Assembly (NCBI RefSeq): GCF_009604425.1
Contig: NZ_WEGI01000020.1
Coordinates: 39,624 to 103,623 of the forward strand
DNA: 64,000 nt
Reading direction: 5' to 3'
Source: Nocardia aurantia
GTDB taxonomy: Bacteria > Actinomycetota > Actinomycetes > Mycobacteriales > Mycobacteriaceae
In this document: positions 34,284-42,458 of the stretch, piece by piece
How positions within the stretch are numbered: the stretch's first letter is position 1
Layout of the letters: every line of letters begins with the position of its first letter
The notes under the pieces: generated by a model
Told to the model about the DNA's origin: nothing
What the model saw: only the letters and a program-made list of their open reading frames with translations
The model's database searches: none
Position numbers and translations under genes: made by a program

Positions 34284-35816
34284 TTACTGATCGGCGGAGT
34301 CGATGAGCGGCGCCGCCGCGGAGTCCATGAGCGGCGCCGCCGCGGCGGTATTCGCGGCTGCCGCAATACCCGCCCGGCGGCCGTAGAAACTTCCGTCGCC
34401 GAGCGAGGCGCCCGAGACGTAGCCGCCCGCGCAGATGCCGGAGGTACAGCGGCCCGCGGCGTACAGGCCCGCGATCGGCTCGCCGGACACGTGCAGCACC
34501 CGCGAGTCCAGGTCGGTGCGCAGACCGCCGAGGGTGAACCCGGCGGTGAAGCCGCGCAGGTCGAATCCGGCCAGCGGGGTGCCGAGCGGCCGCACCCACT
34601 GCGGTTTCTTGCCGAACAGCGGATCGGCGCTGTCGGCGGCGTGCCGGTTGTAGACCTCGACGGTGGCCTGCAGCGCGCCGGCCGGCAGGCCCATATCGGA
34701 TTCCAGTTCCGCCACCGTCTCCGCGGCCCATTTAGGCGGCTGCCGGAAGAACGGGGTGGCGGTCTCGGTGCCCTGGCCCTGTTCCAGCGACTGTTCGTCG
34801 ATGATCAGATACGCCTGGTTCTCCTGCTGGATCAGCGTGGCCTGGCCGATCCGGCCGCCGTAGGTGTCCTCGGCGATGTAGCGCTGACCGCGCCCGTTCA
34901 CCAGGATGCCGCGGGCGAGCAGCTGCGGATCACCGAAGAACGCCACCTCGGTGGCGTCCATGTGCGCCACGTCCGCGCCGAGCGCCTGCGCGACCCGGAT
35001 GCCGATGCCGTCGTGCTCCTCGATGGCCGCGCCGGGCCGGCCGATCAACCGCGGCGCGTAGTTCTCGATCATCTGCTCGTTGTAGGCGAAGCTGCCGGTC
35101 GCCAGCACCACCCCGCGCCGCGCGCGGATCAGCACCGGTTTGCCGTAGCGCCGGGCGGCGACACCGACCACGCGATCGTCGTCGCCGACCACGAGCCGCT
35201 GCAGGCGGACGTCGTATTCGGCACGCACGCCGAGGGATTCGACGACCTCGGACAGCGGCTTCATCAGCATGAAGCCGCCGCCCTTCAGTCCGGTGCGCTT
35301 GTTCTGCATCTGCGGCAGGTGGCCGCGCGGCGCCGGGGAGGCGATGGTGTTGAACGGGGCGGCGTTCTCGCCGCCGGAATACATCAGGCCCTCGTCGTGC
35401 GGCGGCTCCCAGCCGGGCTCGCCCCAGAATTCCTGCTTGAACGGCACGCCCTGCTCGACCAGCCAGTCGAAATGTTCGACGCTGCCCTCGCAGTAGTCGT
35501 GGATCTTGGCAGTGTCCACGCCGGGACCGAGCGCCGCGAGCAGGAACTTCTCCATGTTCTCCGGCGAATCCTCGAAGCCGAGGGCGCGTTGCAGCCCGGT
35601 GCCGCCGCCGAGGTAGACATAGCCGCCGGACAGCGCGGCCGCGCCGCCCCAGCCGCCGGTGCGTTCCAGCACCAGGACATCGGCGCCGGCCCGGGCGGCC
35701 TCGATCGCCGCGCAGGCGCCGGCGATGCCGTAGCCGGCGATGACCACGTCGGCGGTCAGATCCCACTCGGTGACCTCGGCGGCGCGCAGCGGGCGGACGG
35801 TCGCGGTGTCGGACAT
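34284..35816 (-). CDS. FAD-binding ketosteroid-dehydrogenase-type flavoprotein
   Basis: A 510-residue FAD_binding_2 family enzyme related to 3-ketosteroid dehydrogenases; the overall pattern resembles the delta-4-(5-alpha) type of Rhodococcus. The FAD loop is DVVIAGYGIAGACAAIEAARAG near residues 23-44, followed by ERTGGWGGAAALSGGYVYLG, MQNKRTGLKGGGFMLMKPL and GVVLATGSFAYNEQM. The C-terminal FAD contact is GLYAAGRCTSGICAGGY. The last ~18 residues are a duplicated AAPLMDSA/AAPLIDSA tail from a 24-bp tandem repeat. It heads a minus-strand cluster with CMD, dehydrogenase and SDR genes. Delta-4 versus delta-1 specificity is not certain. Confidence 0.8.
   Translation of the reverse strand: MSDTATVRPLRAAEVTEWDLTADVVIAGYGIAGACAAIEAARAGADVLVLERTGGWGGAAALSGGYVYLGGGTGLQRALGFEDSPENMEKFLLAALGPGVDTAKIHDYCEGSVEHFDWLVEQGVPFKQEFWGEPGWEPPHDEGLMYSGGENAAPFNTIASPAPRGHLPQMQNKRTGLKGGGFMLMKPLSEVVESLGVRAEYDVRLQRLVVGDDDRVVGVAARRYGKPVLIRARRGVVLATGSFAYNEQMIENYAPRLIGRPGAAIEEHDGIGIRVAQALGADVAHMDATEVAFFGDPQLLARGILVNGRGQRYIAEDTYGGRIGQATLIQQENQAYLIIDEQSLEQGQGTETATPFFRQPPKWAAETVAELESDMGLPAGALQATVEVYNRHAADSADPLFGKKPQWVRPLGTPLAGFDLRGFTAGFTLGGLRTDLDSRVLHVSGEPIAGLYAAGRCTSGICAGGYVSGASLGDGSFYGRRAGIAAAANTAAAAPLMDSAAAPLIDSADQ
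34297..34344 (-). repeat. 24-bp tandem duplication at the 3' end of the KstD-like gene
   Basis: Two adjacent 24-base units (34297-34320, 34321-34344) differ at one base. They encode the repeated AAPLMDSA/AAPLIDSA tail of the flavoprotein. This is probably slippage; the unit keeps the reading frame. Confidence 0.8.
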
Positions 35817-35826
35817 CAGCGTTACC

Positions 35827-36225
35827 TCACTTGCTCTCTCGGGCGGATTCGCGCTTCTTCCGTTGCGCCGCGACCTTGCCCGCGATGTGGTCGAGTTTGG
35901 TGCCGGCGGGCCAGCCGACGTAATGGCTGAGGAACAGCGCGATCTCGTGCAGCTGCTCGGCGGTGAGCTCGTCGTTGTGCAGCGCGGCGCCGATCTGGAT
36001 CTCCGCGACGTCGAACAGGCCCTGCGCGGACAGCGCGCCGAGCAGCAGCAACCGCCGATCGCGCAGGCTCAGGCCAGGCCGGGACCAGATGTCGGCGAAC
36101 AGGTGGTCCGCGGTGACGGCGAAATGCTCGCCGGGGCCGTCGGTGAACGCCATCCCGTACACCTCGCCCATCCGGGCCAGGCCGCGCTGCCGGCGGTCGT
36201 CGGGTGCGGAACCGTTGCCGCTCAT
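35827..36225 (-). CDS. Carboxymuconolactone decarboxylase-family protein
   Basis: A 132-residue all-helical CMD/AhpD-fold protein. The conserved segments are RPGLSLRDRRLLLLGALSAQG, IGAALHNDELTAEQLHEIAL and LSHYVGWPAG. It lacks the CxxC of AhpD-type peroxidases, so a decarboxylase or hydrolase-like activity is more likely. The ATG has AAGGAG upstream, and its start overlaps the end of the dehydrogenase gene by four bases. It sits 10 bases before the KstD-like gene in one operon. Confidence 0.85.
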   Translation of the reverse strand: MSGNGSAPDDRRQRGLARMGEVYGMAFTDGPGEHFAVTADHLFADIWSRPGLSLRDRRLLLLGALSAQGLFDVAEIQIGAALHNDELTAEQLHEIALFLSHYVGWPAGTKLDHIAGKVAAQRKKRESARESK

Positions 36226-37115
36226 GGTCGCTCCTTCGCGAGTGCACCGGCGCCGACGCCCAGTCCGGGGCCGAGTTCGGTGAAAGCCTGTTGTGCCAAG
36301 GGCAATTCGACGTGGAGCCGGTCCGCCAGCGCCAGGGCCAGCGACAGGTCCTTCTCGCCCAGGTTGCGCACGTGCGACAGGATCGGGAACCAGAAGTCGT
36401 CCGCCGGGATCGGTGCGGTGGTGTCGCGCAGGATGATCGAGCCCGCGCCACCGGTGACGGCGTCGGAATGCCGCACCACGCGACCGAGTTTCCGCAGATC
36501 CAGGCCCGCCGCCTCGGCCAGCCGCTGGGCTTCGCCGGCGGCGGTGAAGGCCACGAAGTGCAGCAGGTTGCGGGCCAGCTTCATCCGGGTGCCCGCGCCG
36601 ACCTCGCCGGCGCGCACGACCAGATCGGCGAAGCAGCGGAACGGTTCCCGCAGCCGGGCGTACGCGGCCTCGCTGCCGCCCACCATCACCGCGAGGCGGC
36701 CCTGCTGCGCGCCCCCGGCGCCGCCGCTGATCGGGGCGTCGACGAGATCCACACCGTGGCGGGCGCATTCGGCGGCCAGTTCGATGGCGGTCTCGTCGGC
36801 GATGGTGGAGTGCACCGCGATCACGGTGCCCGGCCGGGCGGCGCTCAGGATGCCGTCCGGACCGGTGACGACCGCGCGGACCTGGTCGTCGTTCACGACG
36901 ACCACCGAGATCACCTCGGCCTGCGCGGCCACTTCCGCGGCCGTGGCGGCGGCCTTCGCCCCGGCGGCGGTGAACGGCTCGACCACCTCGGGCCGCAGAT
37001 CGCACACCACCAGACCGCCCGGCCAGGCGAGCAATCGCTCGGCCATCGGCTTGCCCATATCGCCCAGGCCGATGAAACCGACCTGTACGGGCGGGGTTTC
37101 GGTGTCCCCGTTCAT
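36222..37115 (-). CDS. 3-hydroxyisobutyrate dehydrogenase-family NAD(P)-dependent oxidoreductase
   Basis: A 297-residue beta-hydroxyacid dehydrogenase. The nucleotide loop is VGFIGLGDMGKPMAERLL near residues 12-29, the substrate motif is VDLVDAPISGGAGGAQQGRL near residue 120, and the catalytic Lys is in GAGTRMKLARNLLHF near residue 170. A longer start at 37190 would overlap the upstream SDR stop as ATGA and add 25 His/Pro-rich residues. I favour 37115, where the fold begins, but translational coupling makes the longer form possible. The substrate may be a beta-hydroxy acid from side-chain catabolism. Confidence 0.84.
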   Translation of the reverse strand: MNGDTETPPVQVGFIGLGDMGKPMAERLLAWPGGLVVCDLRPEVVEPFTAAGAKAAATAAEVAAQAEVISVVVVNDDQVRAVVTGPDGILSAARPGTVIAVHSTIADETAIELAAECARHGVDLVDAPISGGAGGAQQGRLAVMVGGSEAAYARLREPFRCFADLVVRAGEVGAGTRMKLARNLLHFVAFTAAGEAQRLAEAAGLDLRKLGRVVRHSDAVTGGAGSIILRDTTAPIPADDFWFPILSHVRNLGEKDLSLALALADRLHVELPLAQQAFTELGPGLGVGAGALAKERP

Positions 37116-37186
37116 GCCGTCTCGATGGGGCATGAGCGGAGGGCCTGCGTGGTGATGCTCCGCTGCCGCCTCCGGCCCTTGACCGT

Positions 37187-37939
37187 TCATGCCCGGAACA
37201 CCTGACCGCCGTCGACGTTGAGGATGTGGCCGGTGACCCAGGCCGCGTCGTCGGACAGCAGGTACAGGCAGGCGCCGACCATGTCGTCCGGAGTTCCCAT
37301 GCGCTTCAACGGGATCCGGTTCACCATATCCTTGACGATGCTGCCCGGGGTGACCGTGCGGGTGGCCTCGGTGTCGGTGGGGCCGGGCGCGATCGCGTTG
37401 ATCCGGATCTTGGAGCCGCCCAGCTCGTAGGCCAATTGCTGGGTGAGGCCGTTGATTCCGACCTTCGCCAGGCCGTAGAACCCGGAGTACACCCAGGCCG
37501 CCGTGGAGGACTGGTTGACGATGGAACCGCCGCCGCTCGCGGCCATCGGCTGCCACACCGCGCGGGTCACGTTGAGCGCGCCGTCGAGGTTCACGCCCAT
37601 GAACTTCTTGTAGTAGTCCCACGGCACGGTCAGCAGCAGGTCGATCTTCATGTCGCCGTAGATGGCGGCGTTGTTGACCAGGTGGTCGATGCCGCCGAAC
37701 TCGGCGACGGTGAATTCCGCCAGGGCCGTGGCGGATTCCGGATCGGAGACGTCGACGCGGTGGAAGACGGCGGTGCCGCCGGCCGCGGTGATCTCCTTGG
37801 CGACCTCTTCGCCCGCCTCCGCGTTCAGGTCGGCGACGACCACCTTGGCGCCCTCGGCGGCCAGTGCGCGCGCGTAGGCGGCGCCGATGCCGCGGGCCGC
37901 GCCGGTGACGATCGCGGATCGTCCGGTGAAACGGGTCAT
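37187..37939 (-). CDS. SDR-family NAD(P)-dependent dehydrogenase
   Basis: A 250-residue classical short-chain dehydrogenase. It has TGAARGIG near residue 12, the NNAA motif (DHLVNNAAIYG), the catalytic Ser in NQSSTAAW and YGLAK as the Tyr-Lys pair near residue 153. A conserved C-terminal GGQVFRA closes it. It is the first gene of the minus-strand cluster running to the LLM enzyme. Most relatives oxidise secondary alcohols such as hydroxysteroids or hydroxyacyl-CoAs. Confidence 0.9.
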   Translation of the reverse strand: MTRFTGRSAIVTGAARGIGAAYARALAAEGAKVVVADLNAEAGEEVAKEITAAGGTAVFHRVDVSDPESATALAEFTVAEFGGIDHLVNNAAIYGDMKIDLLLTVPWDYYKKFMGVNLDGALNVTRAVWQPMAASGGGSIVNQSSTAAWVYSGFYGLAKVGINGLTQQLAYELGGSKIRINAIAPGPTDTEATRTVTPGSIVKDMVNRIPLKRMGTPDDMVGACLYLLSDDAAWVTGHILNVDGGQVFRA

Positions 37940-38077
37940 GAGGAGTGCTCCTGTTCGACGGTCGCGATCAATTCCAATTCCCGTGTGCCGGTCCGTGGCC
38001 CGGCGACGACGCGGGCGCCGCCCGGCCGGGATGCGTTGCCGGTGCTCACGAGCCCGCGCATCGGTAGGTCCCTAGGT

Positions 38078-38097
38078 GTCCGGACACGTGTACGGAC
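38078..38097. promoter_or_regulatory. 20-bp dyad with the ACACGTGT core
   Basis: GTCCGGACACGTGTACGGAC is symmetrical except for one base pair. It shares GGACACGTGT with the site overlapping the tetR start at 25.3 kb and lies 138 bases upstream of the minus-strand SDR gene. The same or a related TetR protein could bind here. Confidence 0.5.
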
Positions 38098-38123
38098 TAT
38101 AGGTTCGAGTGCTCTCGGCGCGC

Positions 38124-38137
38124 AAGAACTCGTTTCA
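38124..38137. promoter_or_regulatory. Near-match to the KstR box
   Basis: AAGAACTCGTTTCA matches the KstR consensus TNNAACNNGTTNNA except for its first base. It is in the divergent SDR promoter region. Confidence 0.4.
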
Positions 38138-38347
38138 ATTCTGGCCCGCCGAGCGGTGGACTTCGGCATGATCAGGAGTGGATCGCCGCAGGCATTGTCG
38201 GCGCGGCCTGCCGGTGGTAGCGTCCAGACACATGTCCAGCTATGTGTCTCTCGTGATGCCGGAACGGCGCCGCGGGCGACCGAACTCGTTCTCGGCAGCG
38301 GGGTGGGGGCCGGACCCACATCGGCCGATCACCGTGGAGGTTCGCTG

Positions 38348-39154
38348 ATGCCCCGCTTCACCCCGCATCCGCAGCGCCGGCCGGCGCTGGTGGCCGGCGC
38401 CTCGTCCGGCATCGGCGCCGCGACGGCGCTGGCGCTGGCCGAACTCGGCCACCCGGTGGCCCTGGGGGCCCGCCGGGTGGAGATCTGTGAATCGCTGGCC
38501 GAGAAGATCCGTGCCGACGGCGGTACGGCGTTCGCCCATCGGCTCGACGTCACCGATCTGCGGTCGGTCGACGAATTCGTGACCGCCGCCGAGGCGGCGC
38601 TCGGGCCGATCGAGATCGCCGTCTCCGGCGCGGGCGATCTGGAGTTCGGGCACGCCTACACGATGGACCCGGAGGTGTTCCTGCGGCAGGTGCACGTCCA
38701 TCTGGTCGGCGCGCAATGGCTGTCGAACCGGGTGATCCCGGGCATGGTCGAGCGCCGCCGCGGCGATTTCGTGCTGATCGGCTCCGATTGCGCGGACATC
38801 CCGCGGCCCGGCATGGGCGCCTACGTCGCCGCCAAGACCGGACTGGAGGCGATGGGCCACCAGCTGCGAATGGAGTTGGAGGGCACCGGGGTTCGCGCCT
38901 CGGTGGTCCGGCCGGGACAGACGCAGACCGGGATGGGGATGACCGCGGCGCCGGAGTCGATCGGCCCGGTGATCGAGAATTGGGTGCGCTGGGGATTCGC
39001 CCGGCATTCGTACTTCCTGCGCGCCTCCGATATCGCCGCCGCGGTGACCGCGGTGGTGTCCACCCCGCGCGGCGCCCATCTGGTGCTGGTCGAGGTGCAA
39101 CCGGAAGCGCCGCTGCGCGAACGCGATTCGAACGAGACCGGAGGGAAGAGCTGA
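38348..39154 (+). CDS. SDR-family oxidoreductase
   Basis: A 268-residue short-chain dehydrogenase with GASSGIG near residue 18, VSGAGDLEFG in the usual NNAG position, Ser in FVLIGSDCADI and YVAAK as the Tyr-Lys pair near residue 158. GGAGG lies 7 bases before the ATG. The stop overlaps the ferredoxin start by one base (TGATG). It begins a plus-strand operon with ferredoxin, NTF2-like and acyl-CoA synthetase genes; the substrate is probably a hydroxylated sterol intermediate. Confidence 0.88.
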   Translation: MPRFTPHPQRRPALVAGASSGIGAATALALAELGHPVALGARRVEICESLAEKIRADGGTAFAHRLDVTDLRSVDEFVTAAEAALGPIEIAVSGAGDLEFGHAYTMDPEVFLRQVHVHLVGAQWLSNRVIPGMVERRRGDFVLIGSDCADIPRPGMGAYVAAKTGLEAMGHQLRMELEGTGVRASVVRPGQTQTGMGMTAAPESIGPVIENWVRWGFARHSYFLRASDIAAAVTAVVSTPRGAHLVLVEVQPEAPLRERDSNETGGKS

Positions 39155-39357
39155 TGCGCGTCGAGGTCGATCTGGATCTGTGCCAGGGGCACGCGGTCTG
39201 CCAGGACGAGGCCGGGGCGGTGTTCACCGTGCCGAAGCACGGCAAGGTGGAGATCCTCCGCGCCGATCCGGGCGCCGACCTGGAGGCCGTCCGCGCCGCG
39301 GTCCGGTACTGCCCGACCCAGGCGCTGTCCCTCATCGAAGACAACCCGAAACCCTGA
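39154..39357 (+). CDS. Small [3Fe-4S]-type ferredoxin
   Basis: A 67-residue electron carrier. The cluster ligands are Cys10 and Cys16 in CQGHAVC and Cys53 in RYCPTQAL. Cys-x2-His-x2-Cys with a single later CP is the actinobacterial P450-ferredoxin pattern, with His replacing the fourth Cys. The start overlaps the SDR stop. It could serve the CYP125 in this region; the ferredoxin of the mycobacterial sterol regulon (FdxD) has the same pattern. Confidence 0.9.
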   Translation: MRVEVDLDLCQGHAVCQDEAGAVFTVPKHGKVEILRADPGADLEAVRAAVRYCPTQALSLIEDNPKP

Positions 39358-39384
39358 GTACCGCACGGCAAGAGAGGGACACCG

Positions 39385-39933
39385 ATGTCCTATTCCCGGG
39401 ACGAACTGGACGAGATGGTCCGCCGCTGGGTCGTCGAGAACGAACGCGCCGAGGCCGCCGGTGATTGGCGGCCGCTGGCCGACATGTACACCGAGGACGC
39501 CACCTACGGGTGGAACTACGGCCCCACTCAGGAGTTCATGGCCGTCGGCCGCGAGGAGATCCGCGAGCTGGCGCTCGGCCAGGAGATGGCCGGCCTCGAG
39601 GGCTGGACCTATCCGTACCAGGAATTCGTGATCGACGAACAGCGCGGCGCCGTGATCGGCTTCTGGAAGCAGATCAACGAGCGCACCCGCGCCGACGGCC
39701 GCCACTACAGCCCGGAAGGCATCGGCGGCAGCTGGTTCCGTTACGGCGGTGACTATCAATGGTCCTGGCAGCGCGACTTCTTCGACTTCGGCAACGTCTC
39801 CGCGCTGTTCGTGGACATGATCACCGACAACGCGCTGTCGGAGGGGATGCAGAAGCGGATCTCGCGTTCGGTCTCGAAAGAGCCGCTGCCGGGCTGGTAC
39901 CGGATCGGCGAGTCCCCGGTCCCGTTGTGGTGA
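39385..39933 (+). CDS. NTF2-like (SnoaL) family protein
   Basis: A 182-residue NTF2-fold protein. The N-terminal helix runs through SRDELDEMVRRWVVENERAE. DMYTEDATYGWNYGP and IGFWKQINERTRADGRHYS form the barrel, and the tail WQRDFFDFGNVSAL is Trp/Phe rich. The fold is that of ketosteroid isomerase, limonene epoxide hydrolase and many orphan enzymes. Placement between a ferredoxin and an acyl-CoA synthetase suggests a role in a sterol-like pathway, possibly isomerisation or hydration. Confidence 0.78.
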   Translation: MSYSRDELDEMVRRWVVENERAEAAGDWRPLADMYTEDATYGWNYGPTQEFMAVGREEIRELALGQEMAGLEGWTYPYQEFVIDEQRGAVIGFWKQINERTRADGRHYSPEGIGGSWFRYGGDYQWSWQRDFFDFGNVSALFVDMITDNALSEGMQKRISRSVSKEPLPGWYRIGESPVPLW

Positions 39934-39979
39934 CGAGTATTTCGCATCGCTGACCGCTCCTGCCACGAGAGAACCGCAC

Positions 39980-41590
39980 ATGCCGAACAATTTCGCCGAC
40001 CTCTTCGAACATGCCGTGGACGCGATGCCGGACCGGATCGCCGTCATCGAGGGCGAACGCCGGGTCACCTTCCGCGAACTGGAGGGCCGGGCCAATCAAT
40101 TGGCGCACCACCTCGCCGCCGCGGGCATCGGGCACGACGCGCACGTCGGCTTCCAGATGCACAACAGCGTGGAGACCCTCGAGGTCCTGCTCGCCTGCTT
40201 CAAGCTGCGGGCGGTGCCGATCAACATCAACTACCGGTACGGCGCCGAGGAACTGCGCTACCTCTTCGACAACGCCGATCTGGCGGCACTGGTGCACCAT
40301 CGCTGCTACGCGCCGACGGTGGACGTGGTGCGGCCGCGGGTGCCCGGTCTGCGCCACGTCCTGGTGGTCGAGGACGACCAGGGCGGCGCGGGTCTGCCCA
40401 GCGGATCCGTGCCGTATGCCGCCGCCTTCGAGAACACCTCCGCGGAGCGGGATTTCGAGCCGCGCAGCAGTGACGACCGGTTCGTGATGTACACCGGCGG
40501 CACCACCGGCCTGCCCAAGGGGGTGGTGTGGCGGCAGGAGGACATGTGGCGGGTGCTCGGCGGCGGAATCGACTTCTACACCGGCGTTCCCGTCGCCGAC
40601 GAATATCAGCAGTCCCGCACCGGCGCGCAGAACGATCCGTGGTTGTGGTTCGTACTGCCGCCGCTGATCCACGCCGCGGCCATGATGCCGACCTTCAACG
40701 CGTTGTGGTCCGGCAGCGGCGTCGTGTTCGAACCGCGCTTCGACCCGCGCCGGGTATGGCAGGTGGTGGCGGCGCAGCGGCCGCAGGTGCTGGTCATCAC
40801 CGGTGACGCGATGGCGCGGCCGCTGATCGACGCGTTGCGCGCCGAACCGGCCGACACCTCCTCGGTGCTCTCGATCGGATCCGGCGCGGCGCTGCTGTCG
40901 CAGCCGGTGAAGAACGCGATGCTGGAGCTGTTGCCGCAGACGGTCCTGACCGACTCCATCGGCTCGTCCGAAACCGGTTTCGGCGGAATCGGTTTCGCGC
41001 AGAAGGACGACGATCCGGGGCGCGGTCCGCGGGTGCAGATCGGCCGCGGTGCGCTGGTGGTGGACGACGAGGGCGCGCCGGTCGCGCCGGGCGGGGAGGG
41101 CTGGGTCGCCAAGACCGGCAACGTCCCGATCGGTTACTACAAGGATCCGGAGCGGTCCGCCGAGCTGTTCCGCACCGTCGGCGGCGCGCGCACCGTCGTC
41201 ACCGACGACCGCGCCCGGGTGGAACCGGACGGCTCGATCACCCTGCTGGGCCGCGGCAACATGGTGATCAACACCGGCGGCGAGAAGGTGTTCACCGAGG
41301 AGGTGGAGGCCGTGGTGAAGGCGCATCCGGCCGTCTACGACGCGGTGGTGATCGGGGTGCCGCACGAGCGCTGGGGTCAGCAGGTGGCCGCGGTGGTCGC
41401 CGCCGCCGGGCCGGAACCGATCGACTTCGTCGATCTCCAGCGGCATGTCCGCGCGCATCTCGCGGGATACAAACTGCCGCGGCGGATCTGGGTGGTCGCG
41501 GAGGTCGGGCGGACCCCGAGCGGGAAGCCGGACTATCGCTGGGCGAAAGAGCTTGCGGCCGGCCGTGTTCCGGACCACGACGCCGACTGA
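39980..41590 (+). CDS. Acyl-CoA synthetase, FadD19-like
   Basis: A 536-residue AMP-forming ligase that activates a carboxylate to its CoA ester. The P-loop is YTGGTTGLPKGVVWR near residue 172. DSIGSSETGFGG is the A5 motif, VTDDRARVEPDGSITLLGR the hinge region and GKPDYRWAKE the catalytic Lys region. Overall it resembles FadD19 of M. tuberculosis, which activates C24-branched and sterol side-chain acids (AEHAVDAMPDR-type start, NINYRYGAEELRYLFDNADL). It follows the NTF2-like gene by 46 bases. Confidence 0.9.
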   Translation: MPNNFADLFEHAVDAMPDRIAVIEGERRVTFRELEGRANQLAHHLAAAGIGHDAHVGFQMHNSVETLEVLLACFKLRAVPININYRYGAEELRYLFDNADLAALVHHRCYAPTVDVVRPRVPGLRHVLVVEDDQGGAGLPSGSVPYAAAFENTSAERDFEPRSSDDRFVMYTGGTTGLPKGVVWRQEDMWRVLGGGIDFYTGVPVADEYQQSRTGAQNDPWLWFVLPPLIHAAAMMPTFNALWSGSGVVFEPRFDPRRVWQVVAAQRPQVLVITGDAMARPLIDALRAEPADTSSVLSIGSGAALLSQPVKNAMLELLPQTVLTDSIGSSETGFGGIGFAQKDDDPGRGPRVQIGRGALVVDDEGAPVAPGGEGWVAKTGNVPIGYYKDPERSAELFRTVGGARTVVTDDRARVEPDGSITLLGRGNMVINTGGEKVFTEEVEAVVKAHPAVYDAVVIGVPHERWGQQVAAVVAAAGPEPIDFVDLQRHVRAHLAGYKLPRRIWVVAEVGRTPSGKPDYRWAKELAAGRVPDHDAD

Positions 41591-41746
41591 GCCCCAGTTG
41601 CGGGCGTGGGCCGGATGATTCGGCATCGGCTCGGCGTGGCCGGGCTGGGCCGGTCGTCCGGCGGGCCGGTACCGCCGGGTGGCTGCCGGCCCGCTCGGGA
41701 GCGGGACTCGCCGGGGAAGTTCCGTGGTTCGGCTCCGACGACGAAT

Positions 41747-41760
41747 GAGAACGTGTTCTA
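41747..41760. promoter_or_regulatory. Near-match KstR box before the acetoacetate-decarboxylase-like gene
   Basis: GAGAACGTGTTCTA matches the KstR consensus except for its first base. The core GAACGTGTTC is a perfect inverted repeat. It lies nine bases before the GTG start, where a repressor would block initiation. Confidence 0.5.
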
Positions 41761-41768
41761 ATTTCGGG

Positions 41769-42458
41769 GTGTCAGGGGTGCATTCGGTACTGGGACAAGA
41801 GGTCCGCTCGCCGGTCGAGGTGCGGGCCGCCACCGCGTGTTCGGCGCTGTTCGCGGTCGATCCGGCCGCCGCGCGTGATCTGCTCGAGGGCACCGGCCTC
41901 GCACCGGTGCGGTACCTCGGTCGCGCGGTGTGCTCGATCGCCTTCGTGCGGCACATCGACACGGATCTCGGCCCGTACCACGAGTTCTCGTTCGGCCTGC
42001 TGGTCCGGTATCCGGATCGGTCCGGGATCGGCGTCTTCATCGGGTGGCTGCCGGTGAACCAGGAATTCGCGTGTGTGGCCGGGCGCGACATCTGGGGATT
42101 TCCCAAGGAGGTCGTCGAGGTCGACATCGCCGCCACCGGTCGCGGCCACCGCTGCGAGGTGCGCGCCGACGGCGAGCGGATCATCGCGATCCACACCACC
42201 TCCGGCCTCCCGGCTCCCGGCGGCGCGGGTGGCGCCTCGGTCGACGCGTACACCCATCGCGATGGCGTGCTCCGCCGGACGCCGTGGACGATGAACCCGG
42301 CCGGGGTGCGAATCATGCCGGGCGGCAGCCGGATCGAGCTCGGCACGCATCCGGGCGCGGACCGGTTCCGGGCGCTCGGGCTGCCGAAGCGGGCCCTGTT
42401 CACCAGCCGAATCGGCTCCCTCACCATGCAATTCGACGACGCGGAGGACTTATCGTGA
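41769..42458 (+). CDS. Acetoacetate decarboxylase-family protein
   Basis: A 229-residue ADC-fold protein. The family nucleophile Lys is in the conserved WGFPKEVVEVD near residue 117. The barrel is continuous through SFGLLVRYPDRSGIGVFIGWL, and the C-terminal strand is FTSRIGSLTMQFDD. Enzymes of this fold decarboxylate beta-keto acids or perform aldol or hydration chemistry through a Schiff base. GTG start (41778 is an alternative); the stop overlaps the next SDR start as GTGA. The KstR-like site just upstream hints at sterol control. Confidence 0.82.
   Translation: MSGVHSVLGQEVRSPVEVRAATACSALFAVDPAAARDLLEGTGLAPVRYLGRAVCSIAFVRHIDTDLGPYHEFSFGLLVRYPDRSGIGVFIGWLPVNQEFACVAGRDIWGFPKEVVEVDIAATGRGHRCEVRADGERIIAIHTTSGLPAPGGAGGASVDAYTHRDGVLRRTPWTMNPAGVRIMPGGSRIELGTHPGADRFRALGLPKRALFTSRIGSLTMQFDDAEDLS

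Larger units (their letters stand above)
37940..38347. promoter_or_regulatory. Divergent promoter region of the two SDR-led operons
   Basis: The 408-base gap separates two divergent operons. It contains a palindrome related to the 25.3-kb TetR operator (GTCCG-N-ACACGTGT-N-CGGAC, 38078-38097), a diverged copy near 38222 (GTCCAGACACATGTCC), and two partial KstR-like sites (38124-38137 and around 38280-38293). No gene was seen within it. Confidence 0.5.

Noticed and set aside
33297..35930. An 877-codon plus-strand frame over the LLM and KstD-like genes
   Set aside because: No conserved motif; it is antisense to two clear enzyme families.
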